Notes: generated by a model from the sequence alone, not told the origin. Shown: positions 47,359 through 57,959, counted from the stretch's first letter. The stretch: DNA of 64,000 nt from CAVUXJ01 sp963814975 (GCA_963814975.1 CAWFFB010000035.1:496001-560000); one strand, 5' to 3'. Translations and numbers: made by a program.

Positions 47359-47908
47359 TCAGTTTTTTTGGTAGAGCCCGTTTCCAAACCGCTGGAACGG
47401 TCCGCCATCGATTGAGATCTCCTCGGCGATCGAAAACGACTGCGCCGAGAGGATCGAATACGTCCGGCGGATCCGGACGCTCTGTTTCGCGGCCTGCGCC
47501 GGCTGACTCTCGTAGCGAATCGCCAGCGGGCGACGACCAGTCGCCGACACCGGTCAGGATTGTGCCGTTGGCGAGCGTTTCCTTGAACGTCAGCGTCTTT
47601 TTGGCGGCGTCCCACTCCGCGGTGCCGCTTTCCGTGAACGCCGCGCTCGGATCCTCGATCGTGCCCTCTGTCTTGATCTCGAGGCGGTTGCCCGCGGCCG
47701 TGAAGACCGTGGTGCCCTTGCGAGGCCCCGCCGTGATCGGGCTCTCGCGGCCCGTCCAGGTGAAGCTCCACGCGCCGGCAAAGTACTCAACCCCTTGTTT
47801 CTGCTGCGGTTGCGGCGGTGAACCGCGCCCGCGACCCCTGCCGGCCGGTTCCTGCTGGCCGGCGGCCGCCGCCAGCGCCAGGGTCAATGCCACCACCAAA
47901 AAAGTCAC
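47359..47908 (-). CDS. Exported protein of unknown function, one frameshift
   Basis: Starts at GTG 47908 with AGGAGGTAG upstream. Signal peptide (TFLVVALTLALAAAAGQQE), then YFAGAWSFTWTGRESPITAG, GTTVFTAAGNRLEIKTEGTI, WDAAKKTLTFKETLANGTIL: a small beta-barrel or lipocalin-like protein. Near 47535 the frame changes, giving LAIRYESQPAQAAKQSVRIR, ISIDGGPFQRFGNGLYQKN. Possible ligand-binding role. Divergent from the cytochrome-type gene by 55 bases, so a shared promoter region. Confidence 0.65.
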
Positions 47909-47963
47909 ACCTACCTCCTGTCGAGCTGCTTAATAATAGAGGTTACTTTCGAGGAGGGCATTT

Positions 47964-49200
47964 GTGAAGAACGCCGTGAAGGGTCTCGTCGCGACTGGCG
48001 CCTTCGGGTTGCTCCTGGCCCAGCCTTCGGTAGCTGCCGCCCAGGGCACGGTGACCTATGCCAAGGACGTCGCGCCGATTATCTACAACAACTGCGTCAG
48101 CTGCCATCGGCCGACGATGTTCGCGCCGATGTCGCTGATGACATACGAAGAGACCCGTCCCTGGGCGCGCGCCATCAAGCAGCGCGTGGTGAAGCGCGAG
48201 ATGCCGCCGTGGACGGCCGACGCGCCGCACGGCGTCTTCAAGAACGATCCGCGCCTCTCGCAGAAGGACGTCGACACGATTGCCGCCTGGGTCGACGCGG
48301 GCGCGCCGCGCGGCGACGACCGCGATCTGCCGGCCCGGCCGACGTTCGCCGAGGGCTGGACGATCGGCAAGCCCGACGCGATCTTCACGATGACCGAGGA
48401 GTTCAAGGTCCCGGCCGATGGCACGATCCCCTATCAGTACATCCGCGTGCCGACGCATCTGACCGAGGACAAGTGGATTCAGGCGATCGAGTTCCGTCCG
48501 AGCAATCCGGCGGTCGTCCACCACATCATCGCGAACGCGCAGCCCGCGGGCGGCGCGCCGAACGACGAGCGGACGCCGGGCCGCGTCGGGCTTGGCGGCA
48601 TCACGCCGAACATGCCGGGTGAAACCTACGAGCCGGGCGTGGCGCGCAGGCTGCCGGCGAACTCCGAGATCATCCTGCAGATGCACTACACGACCAACGG
48701 CGCGCCGACGAGCGATCGCACCAGCATCGGCGTGATCTACGCGAAGGAGCCGCCGAAGAAGGCGCTCGGCGGCGGGATGATCATGAACGTGGCGTTCAGC
48801 ATTCCACCCGGCGCCGACCATCACGAGGTCAAGGGCAGCCAGACGCTCGCGCAAGACACCGTGCTGACGCGATCTGATGCCGCACATGCACATGCGCGGC
48901 AAGGACATGACCTACGTGGCCACCTATCCCGACGGCCGCACCGAGACGCTGCTGTCGGTGCCGAAGTACCTGTTCGACTGGCAGATCGTCTACGAGCTGG
49001 CTCAGCCGAAGGTGCTGCCGAAAGGCACGCGCATCGACGTGACCGCGCACTTCGACAACTCGACGAAGAACGCCTACAACCCCGATCCGACGCAGACCGT
49101 CCGCTGGGGCGATCAGACGTGGGAAGAGATGATGATCGGCTTCTTCACCACGCTCGTCGACACCACCGCGGCATCGACGCCGACCGGCGGTCAGCAGTAG
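47964..49200 (+). CDS. Exported c-type cytochrome with copper monooxygenase-like domain, one frameshift
   Basis: GTG 47964 with GAGGAGGG upstream. Signal peptide (GLVATGAFGLLLAQPSVAAA), one haem motif NNCVSCHRPTMFAPMSL, KRVVKREMPPWTAD and FKNDPRLSQKDVDTIAAWVD. The C-terminal part has VVHHIIANAQP and, after a shift near 48872, LMPHMHMRGKDMTYVATYPD with a HxH copper site, YLFDWQIVYELAQPKVLPKG, and AHFDNSTKNAYNPDPTQTVR, as in the ascorbate-dependent monooxygenase-like proteins of acidobacteria. Probably oxidises an unknown substrate outside the membrane. Followed by a rho-independent terminator. Confidence 0.82.
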
Positions 49201-49220
49201 ACTCACGCGCGTCTGGAGGA

Positions 49221-49251
49221 GGCGACGGCCGCCAGGCCGTCGCCTTTTTTT
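49221..49251 (+). terminator. Rho-independent terminator
   Basis: GGCGACGGCC, loop GCCA, GGCCGTCGCC, then seven Ts at 49245-49251. A perfect 10-bp GC-rich stem with T-run 20 bases after the cytochrome-type gene and just before the M28 peptidase start. Confidence 0.95.
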
Positions 49252-49255
49252 GTTT

Positions 49256-50798
49256 ATGCGCACATTCCTTCTTGCGTGCGCCGTCTCGGCGCTCGCGATC
49301 GTCCAGGTTCAGTCGCAGGGAAGCGCGGCATGGTTCGGTCTGCCGCTGCCACAGGGCCTCAGCGACCCGCATCGGCCGGTCGTCGACGTCCGGGCGGCCA
49401 CGCCGCCCGCGGCGCGCGTGCCCGGCGGCGAAGAGCGCTTTGGCGATCTGACGGGCGCGCGCATTCAACGCGACCTCGAGACGATCGTCGGCTTCTCGAA
49501 GCGGAGCCATGCCGCCGGCGACAAGGTCTGGGGCCGCGTGACCGGGTTCCCCTCGGCTGCCGCGACGCACGCGTGGGTGGCGGAGCAGTTCCGCGCCGCC
49601 GGCATGCAGAACGTCCAGGTGCAGGCCTACGAGGCCAGCGACCCGATGTGGTGGGCGACATCGTGGGAAGTGCGCGTCGTGGCGTCGCCGGCGTACGGCG
49701 CCGGCAGCCGCGACATGGTCCTCGAGAGCGCCGTGCCGACGAGCGGATCGCAGATCGCGGGCGGCGTCATTTCCGCGCCGCTGGTGCATGTCGGTGCGGT
49801 GACCGACGCGGTCCTGCCGAACGTCGACGTCAACGGCAAGGTGGCGGTCCAGCATCTCAAGCCGGCGGGGGGCGCGTATTCGGAACGGGGCCGCACGACC
49901 GAGCGGGCGCGCGAGCTGACCAAGCGGGGCGCGGTCGCCATCCTCAACGTGATCGAGCAGACCGGCAACATGCACGTGCGCGACTTCGGTAACTGCGGCG
50001 CGCCGTGCTTCAACATCGGCACGGCGGACGGCGCCTTCCTCGAAGGCCTGATGGAGCGCGTCGCCTCCACGCGCGGTGTCGAACCGGTGCGCGTGCAGCT
50101 CCGCCTCGAGGCGTCGATGCGCACCGGCCTCACCGGCCAGAACGCCTTCGGGCTGATCCCCTCGAAAATCGGATCCCTCAGCGGTGAAAGCGTCATCATC
50201 AACGCGCACGCCGACGGCTGGTACGACGCGGCCGGCGACAACGCCGACGGCCTGGCGGTCCTCGTCGCGATGGCGAGGCATTTCTCACGGCAGGAGAACC
50301 GTCTCGATCGCACGCTGGTGTTCGTCGCCAGCGGCGGCCATCACAGCACCGGCCTGAACGGACCGTCGAACTTCGTCCGTCTCAACCGCGAGCTCGCGGG
50401 AAAAGCGGTCCTCGTCCTGAACCTGGAGCACATCGCACAGGTCCGGATCGCGGCCGGCAAATGGAATGTCCAGCCGACCGAACAGCCGATGAACTTCGGC
50501 ATCTCGAACTCCGCGCCGTTTCTGATCGAGCTCGGCAAGCGCGGCGTCGAGCGCTATGCGTTCAACTTGAACCCGGAGTTCAGCGATTCCGTGCCCGGCG
50601 ACCTTGGAGGTTACGCGCCGCTGAAGGTTCCGCGCGTCCAGGCGATCCACTCGGGACCCGATGTATCACACGAGCGGCGACGTCCTGGAGTCCATCTCGA
50701 CTGCCGGTCTCGAGCGTGCGGCGCGCTTCTACACGTTCTTCGTGACCGAGGTCGCACGGGCGTCGCGAAGCGCGCTCGATCCGCAGCGAAAGCCCTGA
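49256..50798 (+). CDS. Exported M28-family metallopeptidase, one frameshift
   Basis: About 513 codons. Signal peptide MRTFLLACAVSALAIVQVQS. A PA-type insert (ISAPLVHVGAVTDAVLPNVD) precedes the peptidase domain. Zinc ligands: NAHADGWYDAAGDNADGLAV (His, bridging Asp), VFVASGGHHSTGLNGPSNFV, LVLNLEHIAQ. Near 50655 the frame changes; the natural tail HTSGDVLESISTAGLERAAR carries the last His and ends at TGA 50796-50798. In M28 the Glu after the bridging residue activates water; here SGGHH occupies the SGEE position, so the catalytic Glu is not obvious. Two bases separate it from its paralog. Confidence 0.85.
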
Positions 50799-50800
50799 CC

Positions 50801-52049
50801 ATGAAGATCACGCGCCACGACTTTCTGATCGCCGGTGGCGCCGCGTCGGCGGGCTGGCTCTTGTCGTCGCGTCGCGGCGCCGCCGCGCAGCCGCCGTCCC
50901 CGTCGTCCAATCTCGTCGCCCGCACGTCGCGCGTCATCGAGGAGTACGACGCGCAGGGCATCCACAGGACCGGCACCGACGTGGACGATGCGTCGGGCGC
51001 GTGGCTGGTCGAGCAGGCGCGCGCGGCGGGCGCAATGGCCGCGGTGGAGCGCTTTCATTTGTCCCGCGTCGACGTGCGGGCGTGCACGATCTCGGCCGGG
51101 GGAAAAACGATCGAAGGGCTGCCGCTGTTCGACGGCGGATTCACGGGGTCCGGGGGCGTGAACGGGCGGCTGGGTCCGGCGGATGGGAACGCGGAGATCG
51201 CGCTCGTCGATCTCGACGGTCCCGCGATTTCGAGCGAAGGCCGATCGCTCGACGCGCTGCGCCGCGGCGGCCGTCATCGCGCGGTCGTGGGAATCACGCG
51301 CGGTTCGCAGCCGGGCCTCACGCCGATGAACGCCTATCGGTTCAGCGAGCCGTATGGCCTGCCGGTCGTCCAGGTGTCGTCGACGGAAGCGGCGTGGCTG
51401 CAGGAAGTGGCGGCGCGAGGCGAGCGCGTCACGGTCGTCGCGCACGTGGTTCGCGCCGACGACACCGCCGCCAACGTGACCGCGACGGTGCGCGGTTCGC
51501 GCGCCGATCTGCCGCCACTCGTCGTCATGACGCCGAGAAGCGGCTGGTGGCACTGCGCCAGCGAGCGGGGCGGCGGTCTCGCCTGCTGGCTCGAGACGAT
51601 TCGCGCCGCCGCGGCGGCACGGCCGGCCCGCACCATCGAGTTCGTCGCCTCGAGCGGCCACGAGCTCGGGCATCACGGACTCGACGCGTTCATCGCCGAG
51701 CGGCGCGCGCTCGTGAAGACGTGCGGCGGCGTGGGTGCACCTCGGCGCGAACATCGGCGCCGCCGGCGGCCGGATGCGGCTCCAGGCGTCCGACGATCAG
51801 ATGGAAGAGCGTGCGTCCGCGGCGCTGGCGCGGGCTGGTACCTCGGTCGCCGATCGCGTGCCGCGAGGCACCGTGCCGATGGGCGAGGCGCGCAACATTC
51901 ACGTCGGCGGCGGGCGCTACGTGTCGCTGCTCGGCACCGGTCCGTACTTCCATAGCCTCGCCGATCGCTTTCCCGTCTCGGTCGATGCCGCTGCCGTCGG
52001 CCGGTACGCGGCCGCCGTGGCCGACCTGGCCGTCACCCTGGCGGAATGA
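50801..52049 (+). CDS. Exported M28-like protein without clear metal site, one frameshift
   Basis: ATG 50801, Tat/Sec-like signal (MKITRHDFLIAGGAASAGWL). Similar layout to the preceding gene: TGTDVDDASGAWLVEQARAA, LFDGGFTGSGGVNGRLG, GLPVVQVSSTEAAWLQEVAA, VVMTPRSGWWHCASERGGGL, TIEFVASSGHELGHHGLDAF. After a shift near 51735 the end reads VHLGANIGAAGGRMRLQASD and YFHSLADRFPVSVDAAAVGR. The NAHxD and EE metal ligands of M28 are replaced (MTPRSGWWHC, SSGHELGH), so a non-peptidase or altered-metal role is likely. Tandem after an active-type paralog. Confidence 0.75.
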
Positions 52050-52069
52050 TTGGCGGAATGATTGGTGGA

Positions 52070-52920
52070 ATGAAGAGGAGACTCGCGGTCCTCGTCCTGC
52101 TCGCGGCTCTCGCGCGGCCCGGCCCTCGGGCCAGGCGCCGCTCGCGAAGGACGCGGCTGATCTGCGGGCGCACCTGGCGATCGCGGCGCTCGATCGCTAC
52201 CTCGAAACGTGGAATTCGCGCGACCCGAAGCGTTGGGCGACCTCGCTGCACTTCCCGCACGTCCGTCCCGGACCCGGCGCCTTCGAGCTGTCGGCCACGC
52301 CGGAGCAGTACGCGGCGGGCGTCAACTTCAGCCAGACGCTCTCGACTGGCTGGCATCACTCCGAATGGACGTCGAGACGCGTGATCCACGCCGGCCTCGA
52401 TCAGGCGCACGTCGCCGGCAGCTGGATGCGCTACACCGAGGATGATCGGCCGCTCGTCGGCAACGACATCACCTACATCGTCACGAACCAGGGCGGCCGA
52501 TGGGGCGTGCTCTCGCGCTTTGCCGCCGGGCCGAGCGGTCGATGCGATGCCGCTGCGGCGAACGGCGGCGCGGCGCGCAAGGCGCTCGAGGCATACTTCG
52601 CGGCCCTGAACCGCCACGACCTGGCGGCGCTCGCCGCGGCCGTTCACTACCCTTATGTCCGCATTGCCGAGGGCGCCGTCGAAATCTCGCGGACTGCAGC
52701 CGAGTTCAACGACAGTTCCGAGCCGGGACGGCTGCGCACCTGGTTCGACACGCGAATCGATCGGCTGGAACTGGTGCAGACGAGCGCGAACGGCGTCAAT
52801 ATAGCGGTGACGTACAGCCGCCGCGATCGAGGCGGGCGGATCCTGTCGTCCTACGACGCCATGCTTCTGGTCGTCCGTCGTGACGATGGGTGGAGAGTCC
52901 AGGCGATCTCGACGATATGA
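52070..52920 (+). CDS. Exported protein with two SnoaL/NTF2-like domains, one frameshift
   Basis: ATG 52070 starts a signal-like MKRRLAVLVLLAALARP; a shift near 52110 gives the long frame. First NTF2-like domain: LAIAALDRYLETWNSRDPKR, THVRPGPGAFELSAT-like HVRPGPGAFELSATPEQYAA, VAGSWMRYTEDDRPLVGNDI. Second: ARKALEAYFAALNRHDLAAL, HYPYVRIAEGAVEISRTAAE, VAVTYSRRDRGG-like VNIAVTYSRRDRGGRILSSY, DDGWRVQAIST. The domain usually binds small ligands or catalyses isomerisation. Function here unknown. Confidence 0.7.
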
Positions 52921-52928
52921 GGAGCACT

Positions 52929-53405
52929 ATGTCGACCCGTATCTTCACGCTCGCGGCGATGTGCCTGCTGGTTCCGTCAATTGCCGGACGCGCGCAGCAG
53001 CCCGCCGCGACGACACCTCCGACGCCGTTGGTGGATGCCAAGAACCTGATCATGCAGCCGGAGCAGGCGGCGACCGGCGCCCGCGTGATGGGCGACAGTT
53101 CGAAGCCGGGCTTCTATGTGACGCGGGCGCGCTTTGCGGCTGGCCGGGGCAGCCGTCCGCACTATCACGACCAGGATCGCTACGTCACCGTCATCAAGGG
53201 CACGTGGTGGACGGGCAGCGGAGACGTCTACAAGCCAGAGACGATGGTCGCGATCAAACCGGGCGGCTTCATGTTCCACCCGGCCGGCTATCACCACTAC
53301 GACGAGGCGCGCGACGAAGACGTCGTCGTCCAGATCATGGGCATGGGACCGGTGAAGACGGTCGGCACCGAAGTGAACGACAAGGGAGAACCCGTGCGGA
53401 GGTGA
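52929..53405 (+). CDS. Exported cupin protein
   Basis: 158 aa, signal peptide (STRIFTLAAMCLLVPSIAGR). Cupin barrel: ARFAAGRGSRPHYHDQDRYV with the HxH and downstream metal ligands, VTVIKGTWWTGSGDVYKPET, and FMFHPAGYHHYDEARDEDVV with the second His set. It probably binds one metal ion. Enzyme or sensor role unknown. Overlaps the end of the preceding operon member closely (start eight bases after its stop). Intact. Confidence 0.85.
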   Translation: MSTRIFTLAAMCLLVPSIAGRAQQPAATTPPTPLVDAKNLIMQPEQAATGARVMGDSSKPGFYVTRARFAAGRGSRPHYHDQDRYVTVIKGTWWTGSGDVYKPETMVAIKPGGFMFHPAGYHHYDEARDEDVVVQIMGMGPVKTVGTEVNDKGEPVRR

Positions 53406-53408
53406 TCG

Positions 53409-53795
53409 ATGCACACGCGGATCGTCGTGATGCTCGCATTCGTCGCGCTGAGCGCTCGAGCGTCCGCTCACCACTCGTTCGCGGCGTTTTATCTCGAAGA
53501 TCAATCGGTGTCGATCGAAGGGGTCGTCACCGAGTTTCATTATGTCAACCCGCACGCCTGGGTCTACATCTCGGCGCGGGACGTCGAAGGCGTCCTCAGG
53601 ACCGTCGGCGCGGAGTGGTCGAATCCCGCGCGGCTCGCGCAAGCGCAGATCGGAAAGGACACCCTGAAGCCGGGCGATCACGTGATCGTCACTGGCAGCC
53701 CGTCCCGGGACGCGCTGGACTACAAGATCCACCTGAAACGCATCGTGCGGCCGTCCGACGGGTGGACCTGGGCGGGCCGCGCCGAGCGGCGCTGA
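53409..53795 (+). CDS. DUF6152 exported protein
   Basis: 128 aa with a signal peptide ending ASAHHSFAAFYL, the family's typical HHSFA mature start. Beta-rich domain: SVSIEGVVTEFHYVNPHAWV, GAEWSNPARLAQAQIGKDTL, GDHVIVTGSPSRDALDYKIH, RPSDGWTWAGRAERR. OB-fold-like small exported protein of unknown role, frequent in acidobacteria beside cupins and hydrolases. Three bases after the cupin gene, same operon. Confidence 0.85.
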   Translation: MHTRIVVMLAFVALSARASAHHSFAAFYLEDQSVSIEGVVTEFHYVNPHAWVYISARDVEGVLRTVGAEWSNPARLAQAQIGKDTLKPGDHVIVTGSPSRDALDYKIHLKRIVRPSDGWTWAGRAERR

Positions 53796-53951
53796 CTTCG
53801 CGCGTCGCGGCAGATCTGGCCGAACCTCCAATCGGAATCAGCGTTATAGTAGCGGCGTCGCCAGCGCGTTTCTGGCGCGGCGCCGCCAATCGATCCGGCC
53901 CTGATGTGTTTCGCGACAACTGACGGGAGGCCCGGGACGGCCCAGGAGGCG

Positions 53952-54086
53952 ATGTTGCTGAAGACCAACGCCCCCGAGCGGCAGGCAACGCTGCTCCGCC
54001 TGATGCTTGCAGTGGTCGGCATGGGACTGCTGGTGTTCACGTGGTTTCAGCTCCTTCATTGGGCAGGCGGTGCCGGCGAGCCCTGA
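53952..54086 (+). CDS. Small single-span membrane protein
   Basis: 44 aa: MLLKTNAPERQATLLRLMLA then VVGMGLLVFTWFQLLHWAGG. AGGAGG precedes the ATG but only two bases away, so an upstream start is possible. No family recognised; the span is convincing. Confidence 0.4.
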   Translation: MLLKTNAPERQATLLRLMLAVVGMGLLVFTWFQLLHWAGGAGEP

Positions 54087-54150
54087 CCTGCGTTACGCAC
54101 GCTCGCTCTCCCTCCCGCACGGCCCCCAGACTCCGCTCCAGAAATCGAGT

Positions 54151-54972
54151 ATGACAGTGGCCGAATTTCCGGAACAGGCCAGCGAGAACCGCCGCATCTG
54201 GGACGCGAACGCCCGCTGGTGGGATGACCGCATCGGCGGCGGGAACGAGTTTCAGACGATTCTGATCGAGCCGGCGACGGAGCGGTTATTGAGCATCCGT
54301 GCCGGCGACACGCTTCTGGACGTGGCGTGCGGCGCGGGGCGTTTCGCGCGGCGCATGGCGGAGCTCGGCGCACGCGTCGTCGCATTCGACTCCAGCGCGG
54401 AATTCATCGCCTGCGCTCGCGAGCGCACGCCAGACGGCGCCGCCGTCGAGTACCACCTGGCGGACGCGGCCGACACGGAGGCGCTCCTCTCGCTGGGATC
54501 CGATCGCTTCGACAAGGCCGTGTGCACGATGGCCGTCATGGACATGCCCGAGATCCGTCCGCTGCTCCGAGCGCTGCCTCGAATGCTCAAGCCAGGCGGC
54601 GTCTTCGTGTTCTCGGTCGTCCACCCCTGCTTTCACTCTGCCGCCATCCAGCGTTTCACCGAGCTCTACGAGGAGGGCGCGGGACACCACGTCGTCCGCT
54701 CCGGCGTCAAAGTGTCGTCCTATCTCTCCTCGTTCGCGAGGAAGACGGAGGGCATCATCGGCCAGCCCGAACCCCAGTGGTTCTTCCATCGTTCGATCGC
54801 CACGCTGTTTCATGCCGGGTTCGAGGCCGGTTTCGTCGTCGACGGCCTGGAAGAGCCCGGTTTTCCGGCTTCAACCACGCTCAAGCCGGGTGTCCGCTGG
54901 CACGACATGCCGGAGATTCCTCCCATCATGGTCGTGCGCATGAGGTCGGCGGCAACCCGGGCTTCCGCCTGA
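54151..54972 (+). CDS. Class I SAM-dependent methyltransferase
   Basis: 273 aa from ATG 54151. Motif I LLDVACGAGRFARRMAELGA, motif II VVAFDSSAEFIACARERT, DRFDKAVCTMAVMDMPEIRP, RMLKPGGVFVFSVVHPCFHS. A UbiE/Coq5-like fold; N-terminal RRIWDANARWWDDRIGGGNE suits small-molecule substrates. The frame is intact. Substrate unknown. Confidence 0.88.
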   Translation: MTVAEFPEQASENRRIWDANARWWDDRIGGGNEFQTILIEPATERLLSIRAGDTLLDVACGAGRFARRMAELGARVVAFDSSAEFIACARERTPDGAAVEYHLADAADTEALLSLGSDRFDKAVCTMAVMDMPEIRPLLRALPRMLKPGGVFVFSVVHPCFHSAAIQRFTELYEEGAGHHVVRSGVKVSSYLSSFARKTEGIIGQPEPQWFFHRSIATLFHAGFEAGFVVDGLEEPGFPASTTLKPGVRWHDMPEIPPIMVVRMRSAATRASA

Positions 54973-55065
54973 CCGGAACGGAACGCCCAGTCGACCGGCT
55001 ACGTCTACGACGAAGATCGCCTGCAGTCGCAGGCGTTCCTGGTGAACAGAACCCGGGGTGAATCA

Positions 55066-56917
55066 ATGACCGATCGCAAACCGCTCCGTCTGTGGCCGGG
55101 CCTGGTAATGGCCGCCGTGCTGGTGCTGCTGCGATATGTCGTGCCGTTCGTCGCGGGCGACGCCATGCTCTTCTCCTTTCCGGTCGCCGTCATCGGCATC
55201 GGCGGCGGCGTCGCGCTTGCCGCCGCGATCGCGGTCTGGTGGCTGTTCTTCAGCCGCGCCCCGTGGCCGGAACGCGTCGGGGCCGTCGTTCTGATGGTCG
55301 TCGCGTTCTTCCTCACGCGACTCGCCGCCGACCAGTCCGTCAGCCGCGGGATGATGGGCGCCATGTTGATCCTGTATGCCGTCCCGCTGATGGGCGTGGC
55401 CCTCGTGCTGTGGGCGGCCGCGACGGAACGCCTCGCCGACGGTCCGCGCCGCGTCGCGCTCGTCGTAGCGATTGCGCTGGCCTGCGTGCCGTGGACGCTC
55501 GTCAGGTCGGCCGGCATCCTCGGCGCCGGCGCAGAGATTCACGCCCGCTGGACGCCCACGCCTGAAGAACGGCTCCTGTCGCAGGAAACCGAGGAACCCG
55601 CACCCGTGCGCCGCGCGGAGAGCGGTGCGGCACCGGTCGCACCCGCCCCAAGCGTGACGACCGTGCCATATACGGCAGAGAAGGCGGCGCCGTCCACGCC
55701 CGCCGCACCCGCCGCGAATCGAATCCGAGGAGCCGCTGCACGCAGCGAAAGAGATCCCAGCGGAGTGGCCAGGCTTCCGCGGTCCACGCCGCGACGGGAT
55801 CGTGCACGGCCTGCGCATCAACACCGACTGGGCGTCATCGCCGCCTGCCGTGATCTGGCGCCGCGCCATCGGTCCGGGGTGGTCGTCGTTCGCCGTCCGC
55901 GGCGATCTCATCTACACGCAGGAACAGCGCGGCGACGATGAAGTGGTGTCGTGCTATCGGTTGAGCACCGGCGAGCCAGTATGGCGGCATCGCGATCCGA
56001 TCAGGTTCTGGGAGGCTGAGGGCGGGGCAGGGCCGCGCGCGACGCCGACGGTTGCCGGCGGCCGCGTTTACGCGATGGGTGCGACGGGCCTCGTCAACGC
56101 GCTCGACGCCGAGACCGGCGCCCTCATCTGGTCGCGCAGCGCTCCGACGGACACGGAGAAGACGATTCCGGATTGGGGCGTCGCCAGCTCGCCCGTCGTC
56201 GTCGACGGCCTGGTGATCGTCGGCATCGCCGGCCGGCTGGCCGCGTACGATGCCGCGACCGGCGCGCCGCGCTGGCTCGGTCCGACTGGCGGCGGCGGCT
56301 ACAGCTCGCCGCATCTGGCGACGCTCGACGGCGTGCCGCAGATCATCATGCTGCGAGGGGCGCGCACGGTCAGCGTCGCGCCGGCCGACGGCACGCTGCT
56401 CTGGGAGTATTCGACCGGCGTCGCCAGCGTGAGCATCGTCCAGCCGGCGATCACCGCCGACGGCGACGTCCTGATCAGCGACGGCGATGCGATGACCGGC
56501 AACGGCATCCGCCGGGTGTCGGTCTCGCACACCGGCGGCGCATGGAAGGCCGAAGAGCGGTGGAACTCGCGCGGGTTGAAGCCGGCCTTCAACGATTACG
56601 TCGTGCACAAGGGCCACGCCTACGGCTTCGACCCCAGCATCCTGTCGGCCATCGACCTGAGTGACGGCTCCCGCAAGTGGAAGGGCGGCCGCTACGGGAA
56701 CGGACAACTGCTGCTGCTCGCGGATCAGGATCTGCTGCTGGTGGTGTCCGAAGAAGGCGAGCTGGCGCTGGTATCCGCGACGCCCGACCAGTACACCGAG
56801 ATCGCACGGATTCAGGCGCTCGACGGCAAGACCTGGAATCACCCGGTGATCGTCGGAGACACGCTGCTGATGCGGAACGGCCAGGAGATGGTGGCGTTCC
56901 GGCTGAAGCGAAATTAG
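55066..56917 (+). CDS. Membrane-anchored PQQ-like beta-propeller protein, one frameshift
   Basis: ATG 55066. The first 150 residues hold about four membrane spans (LVMAAVLVLLRYVVPFVAGD, FPVAVIGIGGGVALAAAIAV). After an Ala/Pro/Glu-rich linker the frame shifts near 55720 to EEPLHAAKEIPAEWPGFRGP, the WPxFRGPxRDG motif that opens PQQ propellers, then repeats such as RVYAMGATGLVNALDAETGA, LWSRSAP-like, VDGLVIVGIAGRLAAYDAAT, LLADQDLLLVVSEEGELALV. Periplasmic propeller, perhaps an assembly or dehydrogenase-like role; the PQQ-binding residues are not certain. Convergent overlap of four bases with the next gene. Confidence 0.8.
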
Positions 56918-57678
56918 GTGTCTAACGGAGTCTTGCTGATGACTGCGACATAGGCTGGATTGTCGCTTCGGAGAATCTTGTGTAGCCGCCAGCCGGTACC
57001 CGCGAGAATGTCCTTCATCTCCCGTGGCGAGACGAGCAAGTAGTCGAACCACGGTCCCTTGATTTCGCAAAATCGTATCCGAATCCGAATCTGCCCGCCC
57101 ATCCGGCCCCGCTGGCGATTGCGGCGCTGATAGCGCTGGTGTGCGGCGAGTCGCGTTTGATAGGGGTTCAGCGATCCAGCCAGAATCACCGCATTCGGAC
57201 TCGTGATGCGATGAAGCTGTCGAAGGAGTTGTCTGGCTTTCTTGAAGCTCCCGAACAGACCAAAGTTGTTGCCGAACATGACAACGGTATCGAAGGAGTC
57301 GGCAGGAAGTCGATTGAGCTGTTCGATGGCCAGCGTCCGCGCATCCTTGACGCCGCGCTTCCGGCACAGTCGTATGGCCAGCGGTGAATTGTCGATGGCG
57401 GTGACGTTCAGACCCTTGCGCTGGAGGTAGAGCGACACGCGGCCGGCGCCACACCCCACGTCGAGCGCACGCGAGCCCTGCACAAATCGCATGGCGCGCT
57501 TCTCGTGGCCTGCCCAGGCGTTGAAATCCTCGAAGTAGCGCTTCGGCCATTCGCTCGCGGCGATGAAGCCGTCGTCACGTTCGGCAATTTCATCGACACG
57601 GCCTTCGGTCAGGTAGGCCCATAACTCGTGGCCGTAGGCGTCGTTCGAGCGGGTGATTCTCGGCACCGACGCGAACAA
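56914..57678 (-). CDS. Class I SAM-dependent methyltransferase
   Basis: 254 aa. Motif I RALDVGCGAGRVSLYLQRKG, motif II NVTAIDNSPLAIRLCRKRGV, PADSFDTVVMFGNNFGLFGS, ITSPNAVILAGSLNPYQTR. The long C-terminal part (GRMGGQIRIRIRFCEIKGPW, FDYLLVSPREMKDILAGTGW) is typical of methyltransferases acting on small or unknown substrates in acidobacteria. Intact. Start at ATG 57678. Confidence 0.86.
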   Translation of the reverse strand: MFASVPRITRSNDAYGHELWAYLTEGRVDEIAERDDGFIAASEWPKRYFEDFNAWAGHEKRAMRFVQGSRALDVGCGAGRVSLYLQRKGLNVTAIDNSPLAIRLCRKRGVKDARTLAIEQLNRLPADSFDTVVMFGNNFGLFGSFKKARQLLRQLHRITSPNAVILAGSLNPYQTRLAAHQRYQRRNRQRGRMGGQIRIRIRFCEIKGPWFDYLLVSPREMKDILAGTGWRLHKILRSDNPAYVAVISKTPLDT

Positions 57679-57706
57679 TACACCGCTTCAGCGCGATGAA
57701 GCTGCG

Positions 57707-57940
57707 TTACTGCAGCGGGCGTTCGCTGGGGGGTGGCATGGCGCCGAAGCCCCAATGCTGTTGGAAGCCGATCCAGTAAGTTCCGGGCCCAACGGGCCAC
57801 GCCAGAGGCGACAGCCCTCGCCACTCCGCGTTGCCACTGTTGAGAAATCCGGTGGTCTGAAAGAGCACTGCGCCAGGAACAGAACCTCCACCCTGATAGA
57901 GGGACAGGCTCAGGTTTCCACTGACCGTGCTTTCTTGCAC
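57707..57940 (-). pseudogene. Fragment of an exported (PEP-CTERM-type) protein
   Basis: 77 residues: QESTVSGNLSLSLYQGGGSV, PGAVLFQTTGFLNSGNAEWR, GLSPLAWPVGPGTYWIGFQQ. Strand-rich character resembles the choice-of-anchor regions of PEP-CTERM surface proteins (PGxVL..TTG..NSG..AEW). The open frame runs further upstream without a convincing start and the C-terminal sorting signal is absent, so it is a truncated gene. Confidence 0.45.
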
Positions 57941-57959
57941 GCCCTGGACGCTCTCTTGC
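57927..57959 (+). promoter_or_regulatory. Candidate sigma-54 promoter with dyad upstream element
   Basis: TGGACGCTCTCTTGC at 57945-57959 has GG and GC at the spacing of a -24/-12 promoter (TGG-N8-TTGC), about 70 bases before the PEP-CTERM start. A dyad GTGCTTTCTTGCAC lies just upstream at 57927. Only the invariant bases match, and the site overlaps the fragment gene on the other strand, so this is tentative. Confidence 0.3.

Noticed and set aside
51001..52060. Long plus-strand frame before the SnoaL-like gene
   Set aside because: It is an out-of-frame reading of the second M28-like gene; only the part after about 52110 is real coding sequence.
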